From positions 1-64,000 of the forward strand of contig JBCFAO010000004.1 of assembly GCA_038562165.1 (NCBI GenBank): a stretch of 64,000 nt of DNA, written 5' to 3'. Both the position numbers and the translations under genes were made by a program. Source of the stretch: WRMS01 sp038562165 (lineage in GTDB: Bacteria; Bacillota; Peptococcia; DRI-13; UBA5745). The notes below the pieces were generated by a model. It had not been told where the DNA came from. It ran no database searches and saw only the letters and a list, made by a program, of their open reading frames with translations. Positions 24,981-33,526 of this stretch are shown here, in pieces (position 1 is the stretch's first letter; the number at the start of each line of letters is the position of its first letter).

Positions 24981-26614
24981 ACATCAGCGTTTTTGATGTT
25001 ATTGGGCCTATTATGGTGGGCCCTTCCAGTTCCCACACCGCCGGCGCCAACCGCTTGGCCCGTATTGCCCGTCTCATTGCCGGCAAAGCTTTTTCCCGGG
25101 TTTCCTTCGGTTTATATGGCTCCTTTGCCAAAACCTATCGGGGTCATGGCACGGATAAAGCCCTGGTGGCCGGAGCCCTCGGTTTTAAAGAAGATGACGA
25201 GCGTTTGTCCCAGTCCTTTGCTTTAGCAGAAGCAGCGGGCATCGCCTATGATTTCTATGAGGCGGAGTTGGAAGGCTACCACGAAAATAGTGTGATTATT
25301 ACCTTTTACAATCAAGATGAGGCCATTGCCGAGGTTATCGGCTCTTCCACCGGCGGCGGCGGTATTCTGATTTGCTCCATTAACGGCTTTGAGACTGAGT
25401 TTACGGCCCAGTCCTCCACGCTGGTAATCCGCCAATATGATAAGAAGGGCGTCATCAGCAACATCACTCATGTATTGGCAGAAAACAATATTAACATAGG
25501 AATTATGAAGGTTTCCCGCAAAGCTAAAGGCGGTATTGCCTGCTGCATCATTGAAACCGACAGCCCCTTGCTGCCGGAGGTAGTGGCTGCCATCGGCAAA
25601 GCCGAAGGGGTAATCAGCGTTCAGGCCATCAACCCTTTAGTTGAAGATGAAGGGGAAGCAGGAACTTTAGCCAATGGCGGCGGTGGGATTCGGGAGCAGG
25701 GAGAGCCCGGCAAGGCCGGATATAGCAATATAGCGGATTTGCTGCGGCTAGCCTCTGAGGGCGGTCTGCCCTTATGGGCGCCGGTGCTGCAAAACGAGAT
25801 GGAGTTGGCGGGCCTTGATGAGGCCGCTATTTTCAAGAAGCTGGACCAGCATTATGAAGTGATGCTGCAGGCTGCCGGGCGGGCTGCCCTCACGTCTTTT
25901 TCAATTAAAGACAGCTTAATTGGGGGGCTGGCCCATCAGCAAAATACCTATGCCCTTCAGGGCGAAGGGATCAGCGGCAGTTTTATCAATAAAGTGATGG
26001 CCAGGGCATTGTCCTGCAGCGAAGTCAATGCCTCTATGGGCAGGATTTGTGCGGCCCCTACCGCCGGCTCCTGCGGCATCTTGCCCTCGGTACTGATTTC
26101 CTTAGGGGAAAAATATGGACTTGCCCGCCGGCAAATTCTGGAGGGACTGCTTACGGCTGCCGGCATTGGCGCCGTTATTACCTGCAATGCCACCGTGGCC
26201 GGCGCAGAGGGAGGCTGCCAGGCGGAGTGCGGTTCTGCCGCAGCCATGGCCGCGGCCGCCGCGGTGCAGATGGCCGGCGGTACTGCAGCCATGGCGGTAC
26301 AGGCGTGCAGCCTGGCCCTGATCAATGTTATGGGTTTGATTTGCGACCCGGTGGCAGGCCTTGTGCAAATGCCTTGTGCTCAGAGAAATGCTTCCCAGGC
26401 AGTTAATGCTCTGATCAGCGCCGATTTGGCTTTGGCCGGTATGTTTAGCATTATCCCCGCCGACGAGGTGATTCAGGCTATGTATAAAGTGGGCTGCCAG
26501 TTGCCTGAGGCTTTAAGGGAAACGGCTATGGGAGGTATAGCGGCCACAGCCACCGCTAAGGAAATTACCTGCCGGATGTTTGCACCGAGGCCGGGGGCGG
26601 CGGTGGAGAAATAG
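24977..26614 (+). CDS. L-serine ammonia-lyase, iron-sulfur type, beta and alpha regions fused
   Basis: A 545-aa enzyme converting L-serine to pyruvate and ammonia. Residues about 1-220 match the beta subunit SdaAB (FDVIGPIMVGPSSSHTAGANR) including a C-terminal ACT domain (about 148-215). A Gly-rich linker follows, and about 235-545 match the alpha subunit SdaAA. The likely 4Fe-4S ligands are Cys near 413 (EGGCQAE), 455 (CDPVAG) and 466 (VQMPC), in the spacing known from the Legionella enzyme. Clostridia usually carry two separate genes; here they form one chain that retains ACT, unlike the 454-aa E. coli SdaA. The oxygen-sensitive cluster fits an anaerobe. Confidence 0.93.
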   Translation: MNISVFDVIGPIMVGPSSSHTAGANRLARIARLIAGKAFSRVSFGLYGSFAKTYRGHGTDKALVAGALGFKEDDERLSQSFALAEAAGIAYDFYEAELEGYHENSVIITFYNQDEAIAEVIGSSTGGGGILICSINGFETEFTAQSSTLVIRQYDKKGVISNITHVLAENNINIGIMKVSRKAKGGIACCIIETDSPLLPEVVAAIGKAEGVISVQAINPLVEDEGEAGTLANGGGGIREQGEPGKAGYSNIADLLRLASEGGLPLWAPVLQNEMELAGLDEAAIFKKLDQHYEVMLQAAGRAALTSFSIKDSLIGGLAHQQNTYALQGEGISGSFINKVMARALSCSEVNASMGRICAAPTAGSCGILPSVLISLGEKYGLARRQILEGLLTAAGIGAVITCNATVAGAEGGCQAECGSAAAMAAAAAVQMAGGTAAMAVQACSLALINVMGLICDPVAGLVQMPCAQRNASQAVNALISADLALAGMFSIIPADEVIQAMYKVGCQLPEALRETAMGGIAATATAKEITCRMFAPRPGAAVEK

Positions 26615-26705
26615 GCGCTGCGGCGATATTTAAGCCGACGATATTTAAGCGGGTGGCATTTAACCCTGCATTTGACCTGACTTACTGAGGAATTCCGCTA
26701 TACAC

Positions 26706-26737
26706 GGCGTGGGCATGGAGCTCACGCCATTTTGTTG
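26706..26737 (+). terminator. Possible terminator of the serine dehydratase gene
   Basis: GGCGTGGGC pairs with GCTCACGCC (one G-T) around ATGGA, followed by ATTTTGTTGT. Confidence 0.55.
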
Positions 26738-26746
26738 TCTGCATAA

Positions 26747-27152
26747 GTGAGCAAAATTTTCGGTTGCGGGGAGGGCACTGAAAAAGTCGGGCAAATCACA
26801 GGCCTTATACTTATACGTCAGCCCACGACGGTCAGCTTGGCCGTTTGCCGGGCCTGACTGCTCAAAATTGCAGGTTTGTTACCGTTCGCAATGGCTAACT
26901 GAGCAAAAATGCAGGTTTGTATGCCTCTAAATCCCTGCTTTGGCACATATTTGGCCCATAAATGGCCTGAAACCATATTTTCAGGCAAAAATGCAGGTTA
27001 CAAACTTGCGTTTTTGCACAAAACACGTGAGTTGATGATACAACTTGCATTTTTGCATAAAACAGACCATCTCCATGAGGATCCTGAAAAGTCTTTCAAC
27101 TTTTTCGGATTTAGACGACGTGATCAGTTTACGCGACTTTTTCAGTGCCCTC
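26747..27152. mobile_element. MITE-like element 2 (TIRs 26771-27152) with convergent units
   Basis: GAGGGCACTGAAAAAGTCG (26771-26789) recurs inverted at 27134-27152, a perfect match to the 244-bp element at 21.8 kb, but this copy is 382 bp. Inside, forward units start at 26859 and 26900 (41 nt apart), a third forward half-unit at 26983 runs directly into a reverse unit at 27000-27020, and another reverse unit lies at 27040-27059 (40 nt on). A hairpin GCCTGAAA/ATTTTCAGGC (26965-26986) marks the centre. A further unit (26747-26770) abuts the left TIR from outside. No protein-coding potential. Confidence 0.75.
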
Positions 27153-28029
27153 GGTTTGTAGATACCCCCTGAGGCTCAAAAATCAGGCAGAGATGTATGC
27201 TTTGGCTGTATCCAGCGTCCTGGCAGAAACAATTCACTATCAAACCCCCAAAAATGCTTAAAGCTATCTCATATTTCTTGTGATCGGGTCTCCCGACGAT
27301 GACAAACCTGCAAAATTGCGCAGAATTGAACTTCGACAAGCTAGCCACCCCCCCGCCGGTGGGGCGGCAATCCCTTTACATTAGGCATAGGCCAAAAGGG
27401 TTTACCTACTTATTCCCGCCGAAGGAAGTCTATAAATCTCAGCCGAGCTGGCCAACTCTTTTCCGGAAAAGCCCCTGGAAACGGCAGAACTGGAAGAAGA
27501 AATCCGCTATATCAAAGAGCTAGAGGAAGTCCTTAAGCAGCGGCTGGAAAGAAAAAAGGCTCGGAAACTGAGGGATAACATAGCGAAAATGCTCATGGAC
27601 TCACGCGCTGCAAGTATGTGGGCTTATTCGGTATGCAAATCTAGATGTATTTCACGGCTTTTGTGGCCAATGTAAAGCGGATTATCCGGTTAAAGGAGTT
27701 GGAGACAGCGCAATAAACGCTTCTTCCTTTAACTTTTCACCAAATTGATCATCCTTTTTCGCTGAATTTAGAAGAAGATAAAATTTACCTCTTCCAAAGG
27801 GGTGATTTTTCAGTGTTCTCATACAGACCTGAAATTTTGCACAAAATGGGATGTCCAGCCACGTACAAAGGGGGGCAATTATGCCCAAAAGCACCAAAAT
27901 GTTTTTGGGCAGGCAATCTTATATGTAAAAAAATATATTTTATGGGAAATATTTGAAGGAAAAAGCGATCTGGTCGCGAAATAGATATAGCGATGATGGA
28001 AGAGGGGGTAAAAGGGCGACAGAAAGGCG
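27153..28029. other. Gene-poor gap with stray repeat units and a coding remnant
   Basis: The stretch to comEA carries two isolated reverse repeat units (27301-27322, GACAAACCTGCAAAATTGCG and 2 more; and 27823-27843, ACAGACCTGAAATTTTGCAC and 1 more), a hairpin GCCCAAAA/TTTTGGGC at 27883-27910, and a degraded coding fragment (27436-27675, listed separately). I see no promoter or intact gene. Confidence 0.5.
27436..27675 (+). pseudogene. Degraded coding remnant, C-terminal-like fragment
   Basis: An 80-codon open stretch without a usable start reads AELANSFPEKPLETAELEEE, then a charged coiled-coil-like run (YIKELEEVLKQRLERKKARK). It is bounded upstream by an in-frame stop (27433) and lies amid repeat debris. 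The amphipathic helix and sharp loss of coding character at the end look like the tail of a former larger protein; I cannot name the parent gene. Confidence 0.35.
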
Positions 28030-28038
28030 GTGGCGGGG

Positions 28039-28944
28039 ATGAATCAGTTGCAGAGGATTGGTTTAACGGGCATGACGATTTTATTATTGATAGGATTTTG
28101 GGCAGGTTTGTGGTATCAGGGTCAGAGAAAAGGCGGAGCGGTAGTGTTGGCGGCGGCTGGGGAAGAGCTGGCTGACGGGCTAAATGGCGAACCGGCTGCA
28201 GAAGGTGAGGCAGCGAGGGATCAAGAAGCTGTGGCAGGGTGGCCGGAAGGACTGGCAGGGCTGGCGGCGGGAGAGACTGTATCCGGCAAAGGACGGCAGC
28301 CAAAGGCAATGGTGAATCTTAAAGATGGAGAAGCTACGGAGGGCTCTGAGCTGGCTTCGGCAGGTTTTGGGTCAGCAGCTTTTGGTACGGCAGGCCCGGG
28401 TATAGCCGCAGATGGCTCAGACTTGCCCGAACCAGGAGGGCAAGCCGGCCTTCCGGCCTATGGTGAAGGGGATATGGCTGTTCACGTAGTGGGTAAAGTG
28501 GCTTCTCCCGGTTTATATTTTTTGCCGCCGGGCAGCAGGATTTATGATGCTGTGATGTTGGCGGAGCCGGAAAGGGATGCGGATTTGGGCAGGATCAATC
28601 TGGCTCTGCCTCTAGAGGATGGCATGCAGATACGGGTACCGGTCATCGGCAAACCTTCTGCTTGGGAGGATGACGCCTTGATCGTAAGAGCCGATGATAA
28701 TAATTATGAGCTATGGCAGGAAAACGGTCAAAGCCAGACCGCAGCAAAAGGAAAAATCAATATTAACAAAGCCACGGCAGCGGAATTGGAGACCTTGCCC
28801 GGCATAGGCCCTGCCTATTCCCGGCGCATCATTCAGTACCGGGAGGAAAAAGGCGGCTTTCGCACAGCAGAAGATTTGCTGAAGGTGAAGGGGATTGGCC
28901 GGGCCAAAATGGAGGAGCTAAAGGATCTGGTATGCTGCTCCTAA
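28039..28944 (+). CDS. comEA: Competence protein ComEA (DNA receptor)
   Basis: A 301-aa membrane-anchored DNA-binding protein that takes up DNA during transformation. One TM helix (about 6-24) is followed by a long Ala/Gly/Glu-rich linker (about 35-145), an SLBB domain (MAVHVVGKVASPGLYFLPPG, about 150-210) and a C-terminal helix-hairpin-helix pair (KININKATAAELETLPGIGP, then VKGIGRAKMEELK). It is about 100 aa longer than typical because of the linker. The ATG at 28039 is preceded only by GGCGGGG; a GTG three codons upstream is possible. It overlaps comEC by 13 nt, so the two are coupled. Confidence 0.93.
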   Translation: MNQLQRIGLTGMTILLLIGFWAGLWYQGQRKGGAVVLAAAGEELADGLNGEPAAEGEAARDQEAVAGWPEGLAGLAAGETVSGKGRQPKAMVNLKDGEATEGSELASAGFGSAAFGTAGPGIAADGSDLPEPGGQAGLPAYGEGDMAVHVVGKVASPGLYFLPPGSRIYDAVMLAEPERDADLGRINLALPLEDGMQIRVPVIGKPSAWEDDALIVRADDNNYELWQENGQSQTAAKGKININKATAAELETLPGIGPAYSRRIIQYREEKGGFRTAEDLLKVKGIGRAKMEELKDLVCCS

Positions 28945-31709
28945 AAGATGTTTTACCGGAACCAGCCCTGGCATTATGGACGGCTGCTTTTGTGGCAGGG
29001 ATTGCGGCCGCCGGCCTTATAGACTTTAACCTGCCGCCTTTGGCGGCTCTTGCCTTAGAGTTGATGGCTATTCTGGCTTATTTCTTTTATTTTAGCCTTA
29101 GCGCCGGCAGACGGCGGCAAAATCTGGCCATGCAAGCAGAAGAAGTAAAAAGATTAGGCCTCTGGCTGGGGCGGTTTTTTATGCTCCTTTGGTTTTGTCT
29201 GGGCTTTTTACAGCAAGGCGCCGCTGCCTGGCCCCGGGGAGCGGCTGTTTTGTCTGAAGGATTATATCTGTCAGGCAAAGGGGTTATTGAGGAATGCAAA
29301 GTTTTGGAAGCGACGGCTTACCAGGGGCCGGGTTTTCAGTTGGTTTTGCGGTTAGTAGATCATGGCGGCGAGGAGGAAAATCAAAAAAGCGGGGCCAGGC
29401 CGGCGCTGCTGCCGTGGCAGGGACGGGAGCAGCAGCAAAGCCAAGGGCAGCAGCAAAACCAAAACCAACAGCAAATGCAAAAGCTCTGGCAGAGACAAAA
29501 ACGCTTTTTACTGACAGTTAAATTCTCTAAAGGGCCGGAGGAAGAAGCAAAGGCACTGTCCTTTAGCCGCCAAAGCTTGAGAGGAGCCCTTATCGCTTTT
29601 ACTGCGGAATTAAAGCAAACGGAAGAGCCGGGCAATCCCGGCCAATTTGATTATGGCCGCTATTTGCAGACAAAAGGTATCTATTGCCGGGGCCAGGCTT
29701 TAGGTGAGCAGGTTTTTATAATCAAAGAGCCTTATATTTATCAGCGTCTGCTGTCAACTTTGCGCCATTATTTTAAAAATCAGGTAGAACGATACCTTGA
29801 TCAGAAAGCAGGGGCCGTGATTGCCGGTTGCTTTCTTGGGGATCAGTCCTTCATGGCCCGGCAGGATCAAAATACTTACCGGCAGGCCGGTATTGCCCAT
29901 TTGTTTGCCGTTTCCGGCACTCATGGCGGCATTTTGCTAAGCCTGGCCCTTCATGCGGAGCGGCTGGGGCCTTTGCGGCAGCGAAAGCTGTTGAGTCGGT
30001 TTTTTGCCCTAATGCTTCTGTTTTTTTATCTTAGCCTGACCGGGTTCCCTTTATCGATGTGGCGTACCTTTCTTATGGCCGCCATGATGCAAGGAGCTAC
30101 GGTTTTAGGCCGCCGGGGCAAAACGGCCAATGCTTTGGCCGCAGCGGCGCTAATTATGCTCTGGCTGCGGCCCCAAAGCCTTTTTAACGCCGGCTTCCAG
30201 CTATCCTTCGGTGTTACTTGGGGCTTAATCCATTTAGGCCCTTGGCTGCAAAGGCGTTTGCCGGGCTGGCTTGCTATTCCCTTAGCGGCCCAACTGGCGG
30301 CTATGCCGGCCCAAGCCTTCTGGTTTTATCAGTTGCAGCCCCTGGGCTTCCTGGTCAATGCCTGGGCTGTGGCTTTGATGCCACCGATTTTACTCTTGTC
30401 GGGACTTGCCGCCTTAGCCGGTCTTGCCGGTTCTCTGGCGGCCCAGCTATTTTGGCAGGCTCCCGGCTTTCTGGCTTTGCTTCTTGACCGCTCCGCCAGC
30501 CTTTGGACAGCTTTACCTTTTTCCTCTGTAAATATAAAACTGATGCCTTGGCCCGCCTATATTTTATGGGCTATGGCTTTGTGGATTTTGCCCGGCTTAG
30601 CAGTTAAAGAGACGGCAATCACCAAGTGGCTTTACCAGAGGCGGAAGCTAAAATACCGGCAACAGAATTGGCAGCACTGGCAGGAGTGGCGGTTGGAAAA
30701 GCAAAGGCAGATCAAAGAAAAACAGGGCAGGAGCGGAAAAAAGCATACAGAAGGTCGGGGCCAGAGCCAGGGTCAGAGTCAGGAGCAGGGAGAGAGTCAG
30801 GATCAGGGTGACAAAAGCTTTCCCGCCGCTTTTCAGCCTCAGCCGGCCAAACCGGACCTGCTCTGGTCATTATGGCAATGGCGGCGCCCCGCCTGTGCAG
30901 CGGCGGCTATATTAGGCTTTGCCCTTTGGCTGTTTTTGCCTAAAGCCTTGGCCATTCATGTTTTGGATGTGGGCCAGGGGGACGGTATAGTATTGACGAT
31001 GCCTTCCGGCAGTGTTTGGTTGGTAGACGGCGGCAGCAGCAGCGTTAAAGAGTTGGCCGCTTATCGGCTGGAACCTTTTTTGCGCAGTCAGGGCGTCAAT
31101 AAGCTGGACTTTCTCTTGGCCAGCCATACAGACGAGGATCATATTTCGGGACTAAGGGAGGTTTTGGAGCGCTGGCCTGTGGGGACTTTGGTTCTGCCGC
31201 CTCAGGCAGCGGCAGAGGAAGCAGGCCGGGAACTTCTTGCCATTGCCGAAAAAAGGCAGATAAAGGTAGTCTATCTGTCAAAAGGCCAAATAATCAAAGA
31301 CGGCAAGGCGGAGCTGCTCTGTTTGAACCCTCATCAAAATTTTAGCCGGTTTAATGTGAATGAAGATTCTCTGGTATTGGAGCTGCGTTATAAAAAATTC
31401 TCGTTGCTATTGACAGGGGATATAGGCAGTCAAACGGAAGAAGAACTGGCATCCCAATGGAAAAGAGCCAGCGTATTGAAGGTAGCTCACCATGGAGCCG
31501 GCGGCAGTACGGGCAAGTCCTTTCTGGACAAAGTGGAGCCAAAAGTCGCCATCATTTCCTGCGGCAGCAAAAATTTTTATGGCCATCCTCATCCGGATAC
31601 AATGGCCCGGCTGAAGGATACAGGGTGCTTAACCTATCTGACTATGGATCAAGGTGCGGTTAAAGTCGTTACCCGGGGCGTTAAAATGAAAGTCAGCAGC
31701 CATCGCTGA
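28932..31709 (+). CDS. comEC: DNA internalisation competence protein ComEC/Rec2
   Basis: A 925-aa membrane channel that transports single-stranded DNA. N-terminal TM segments and an OB-like DUF4131 region (about 1-240) lead to the competence domain (VIAGCFLGDQSFMARQDQ, AGIAHLFAVSGTHGGILLSL, about 295-570) with many TM helices, and a C-terminal metallo-beta-lactamase-like domain (HVLDVGQGDGIVLTMPSGSV, LLASHTDEDHISGL, VLKVAHHGAGGSTG, about 675-915). Two low-complexity stretches are unusual: a Gln-rich run near 168-190 and a Gln/Gly/Ser-rich run near 595-635, both in loops. Together with comEA it suggests a natural-transformation capacity. Confidence 0.95.
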   Translation: MLLLKDVLPEPALALWTAAFVAGIAAAGLIDFNLPPLAALALELMAILAYFFYFSLSAGRRRQNLAMQAEEVKRLGLWLGRFFMLLWFCLGFLQQGAAAWPRGAAVLSEGLYLSGKGVIEECKVLEATAYQGPGFQLVLRLVDHGGEEENQKSGARPALLPWQGREQQQSQGQQQNQNQQQMQKLWQRQKRFLLTVKFSKGPEEEAKALSFSRQSLRGALIAFTAELKQTEEPGNPGQFDYGRYLQTKGIYCRGQALGEQVFIIKEPYIYQRLLSTLRHYFKNQVERYLDQKAGAVIAGCFLGDQSFMARQDQNTYRQAGIAHLFAVSGTHGGILLSLALHAERLGPLRQRKLLSRFFALMLLFFYLSLTGFPLSMWRTFLMAAMMQGATVLGRRGKTANALAAAALIMLWLRPQSLFNAGFQLSFGVTWGLIHLGPWLQRRLPGWLAIPLAAQLAAMPAQAFWFYQLQPLGFLVNAWAVALMPPILLLSGLAALAGLAGSLAAQLFWQAPGFLALLLDRSASLWTALPFSSVNIKLMPWPAYILWAMALWILPGLAVKETAITKWLYQRRKLKYRQQNWQHWQEWRLEKQRQIKEKQGRSGKKHTEGRGQSQGQSQEQGESQDQGDKSFPAAFQPQPAKPDLLWSLWQWRRPACAAAAILGFALWLFLPKALAIHVLDVGQGDGIVLTMPSGSVWLVDGGSSSVKELAAYRLEPFLRSQGVNKLDFLLASHTDEDHISGLREVLERWPVGTLVLPPQAAAEEAGRELLAIAEKRQIKVVYLSKGQIIKDGKAELLCLNPHQNFSRFNVNEDSLVLELRYKKFSLLLTGDIGSQTEEELASQWKRASVLKVAHHGAGGSTGKSFLDKVEPKVAIISCGSKNFYGHPHPDTMARLKDTGCLTYLTMDQGAVKVVTRGVKMKVSSHR

Positions 31710-31787
31710 TTTTGCAGCTTATTTACAGCCTGGCTCCAATGGCGGCAGTTGTATAATTTTATTGTTTAAGTGCAAGGATATTAATGG

Positions 31788-31793
31788 TATAAT
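31788..31793 (+). promoter_or_regulatory. Possible -10 of trxA
   Basis: TATAAT lies 62 nt before the trxA start; the best -35 at 17 nt is TTTAAG (31765-31770), a weak match. The gene lies 146 nt after comEC, long enough for its own promoter. Confidence 0.35.
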
Positions 31794-31855
31794 AAAGAAA
31801 AATTACTTTAAGTCGGTATTGATCAGATGCCGTCAAAAGATAGGAGGTAGTCAAT

Positions 31856-32170
31856 ATGGCCATTATTAAATTAAATGGTAAAAATTTTGAAGCAGAGGCA
31901 TTAAAAGCCAACGAACCGGTTCTGGTGGACTTCTGGGCCGAATGGTGCGGCCCTTGCCGGATGCTGTCTCCTCTGGTGGATGAGATTGCCAATGAGTTGG
32001 ACGGCAAAGTGAAGATCGGTAAAGTCAATGTGGATGAAGAGCCGGAATTGGCCCGGGAATATGGGGTTATGAGCATCCCCACTCTGGTAGTGCTTAAAGA
32101 GGGCAAAGTCGCCGCTTCTTCCGTGGGCGTAAGGCCTAAGGAAGAGATCATCAAGTTGCTGGAGATGTAA
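31856..32170 (+). CDS. trxA: Thioredoxin
   Basis: A 104-aa cytoplasmic thiol-disulfide reductant. The active site is WCGPC (Cys31 and Cys34), preceded by VLVDFWAEW and followed by the cis-Pro motif SIPTLVV (near 74). AGGAGG lies 8 nt upstream of the ATG. It sits between comEC and holA, a place normally without a gene in this conserved cluster. Confidence 0.96.
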   Translation: MAIIKLNGKNFEAEALKANEPVLVDFWAEWCGPCRMLSPLVDEIANELDGKVKIGKVNVDEEPELAREYGVMSIPTLVVLKEGKVAASSVGVRPKEEIIKLLEM

Positions 32171-32181
32171 TCGGATAAACC

Positions 32182-33354
32182 ATGGCGGAGAAAACAGGAA
32201 AAGGCGGAGCCAAGGGGCCTGTAAGCTATGACGCTGCATTGCGGCAAATAAAAACCGGTCAAATTAAACCGGTTTATTTGCTGTACGGTGAGGAGACTTA
32301 CCTGCAGGAGAGCTTTCTTAACCAGTTAAAAATGTCCTGGCTGGGGGGCGAGGCCGACGCTTTCAACACCAATCGGGAAGACGGCAGAAATATGACCCAG
32401 GCTCAAGTGGTGGATTTAGCATGCCAGTTGCCATTTTTGGCGGAGCGCAAACTGGTGCTCATCGAAGAACCGGTTTTCATTCCTTGCGGCAAAGACCAGG
32501 ACAAAGGCAAAGGTGGCCCGGAGCAGGAGGGCGAAGGAGAGCTTAAGGATGGCGCCGCCACGGCAGAGGAAGACTTGACGGCAGGAAAGGCGCCTGCAGG
32601 CAAAAAAAAAGCAGCCGGCAGTCCCGTGGCCGGGTCTCAACAAGCCCTTTTATCTTATTTAGTCCAGCCCTCACCCACTACATGCTTAGTGTTGCGCTGC
32701 AGCCAGGGCAAGCCCGACCGCCGCAACAAGCTTGTGGCCGAAATCGCCAAGCTGGAAGGCTTGGTAGAAGCGGCGGCTCTTTCGGCAATGGAAATTCTGC
32801 CTTATTTGCAGAAAGCCTTGCAAGAGGCAGGCAAGGAATGCCACCAAAGCCTGTTGGAGCAAATTTCCCGGCAGCCGGGAGGTTTACGGTTTTGCCTGCA
32901 AGAGCTGGACAAGGTCATCACTTACGCCGGTACAGAGACGAAGATTACGCCGGATATGCTGAAAGCTGTACTGACGCCTAGCCTGGAGGCCAATATCTTT
33001 CGGATGGTGGATGCCTTGGGCCAGCGGCGGCGGCCCCAAGCCTTGCAGGAATTGAGGCTGCTCCTTGCCAGCGGCCAGTCGCCTTATGCCGTATTTGCGA
33101 TGATGCTGCGGCAGTTCCGGCTGATTTTCCGGGCAAAAGCCTGCCTCCAGGCGGGAATGGCCAAGGGGCAGATTGCGCAAGCGCTGGGTGTGCCCCCCTT
33201 TGTAGCAGAAAAAACAGCCTCCCAAAGCAAGCAATACTCTTTTGCTGAGTTGGAAGAGGCGATGAATGTATTCTTAAATAAAGATTTAGCCATGAAAAGC
33301 AGTGCTCCCCCTGCTCAGGTTTTAGAGGATCTGGTGATTGCCCTCGCCTCCTGA
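32182..33354 (+). CDS. holA: DNA polymerase III subunit delta
   Basis: A 390-aa clamp-loader subunit that opens the beta clamp. The N-terminal fold shows KPVYLLYGEETYLQESFLNQLK, and the C-terminal part ends in the delta domain (AKGQIAQALGVPPFVAEKTASQSKQYSFAELEEA). A charged Gly/Glu/Lys insertion of about 45 residues (about 105-155, KDQDKGKGGPEQEGEGELKD and on) interrupts domain I; the family length is about 340. The gene follows trxA by 11 nt. Its place upstream of rpsT and spoIIP is the standard order in Bacillota. Confidence 0.92.
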   Translation: MAEKTGKGGAKGPVSYDAALRQIKTGQIKPVYLLYGEETYLQESFLNQLKMSWLGGEADAFNTNREDGRNMTQAQVVDLACQLPFLAERKLVLIEEPVFIPCGKDQDKGKGGPEQEGEGELKDGAATAEEDLTAGKAPAGKKKAAGSPVAGSQQALLSYLVQPSPTTCLVLRCSQGKPDRRNKLVAEIAKLEGLVEAAALSAMEILPYLQKALQEAGKECHQSLLEQISRQPGGLRFCLQELDKVITYAGTETKITPDMLKAVLTPSLEANIFRMVDALGQRRRPQALQELRLLLASGQSPYAVFAMMLRQFRLIFRAKACLQAGMAKGQIAQALGVPPFVAEKTASQSKQYSFAELEEAMNVFLNKDLAMKSSAPPAQVLEDLVIALAS

Positions 33355-33421
33355 TGCCGCCGCTTTAAGGTTTTTATCTTGCAAGAAATCAGCTGCGCCT
33401 GCGCCGGTACCGGCCATTGCC

Positions 33422-33475
33422 TTGACGGCGGGGCCAACAAGAGCATATACTTTAATCATGTGAAAATGATTACTA
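33422..33475 (+). promoter_or_regulatory. fprA promoter with PerR/Fur-like box
   Basis: TTGACG (33422-33427) and TATACT (33446-33451) are 18 nt apart. Just downstream lies TGAAAATGATTACTA (33461-33475), matching 11 of 15 positions of the PerR consensus TTATAATnATTATAA, over the expected transcription start. A larger inverted repeat AATCAT/ATGATT (33454-33472) overlaps it. PerR control of flavodiiron genes is known in Clostridium acetobutylicum. Confidence 0.5.
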
Positions 33476-33526
33476 ATAAATATTTCTGTGGCTATCGTGA
33501 TAGCTGACGACATTGGAGGTATGAGA

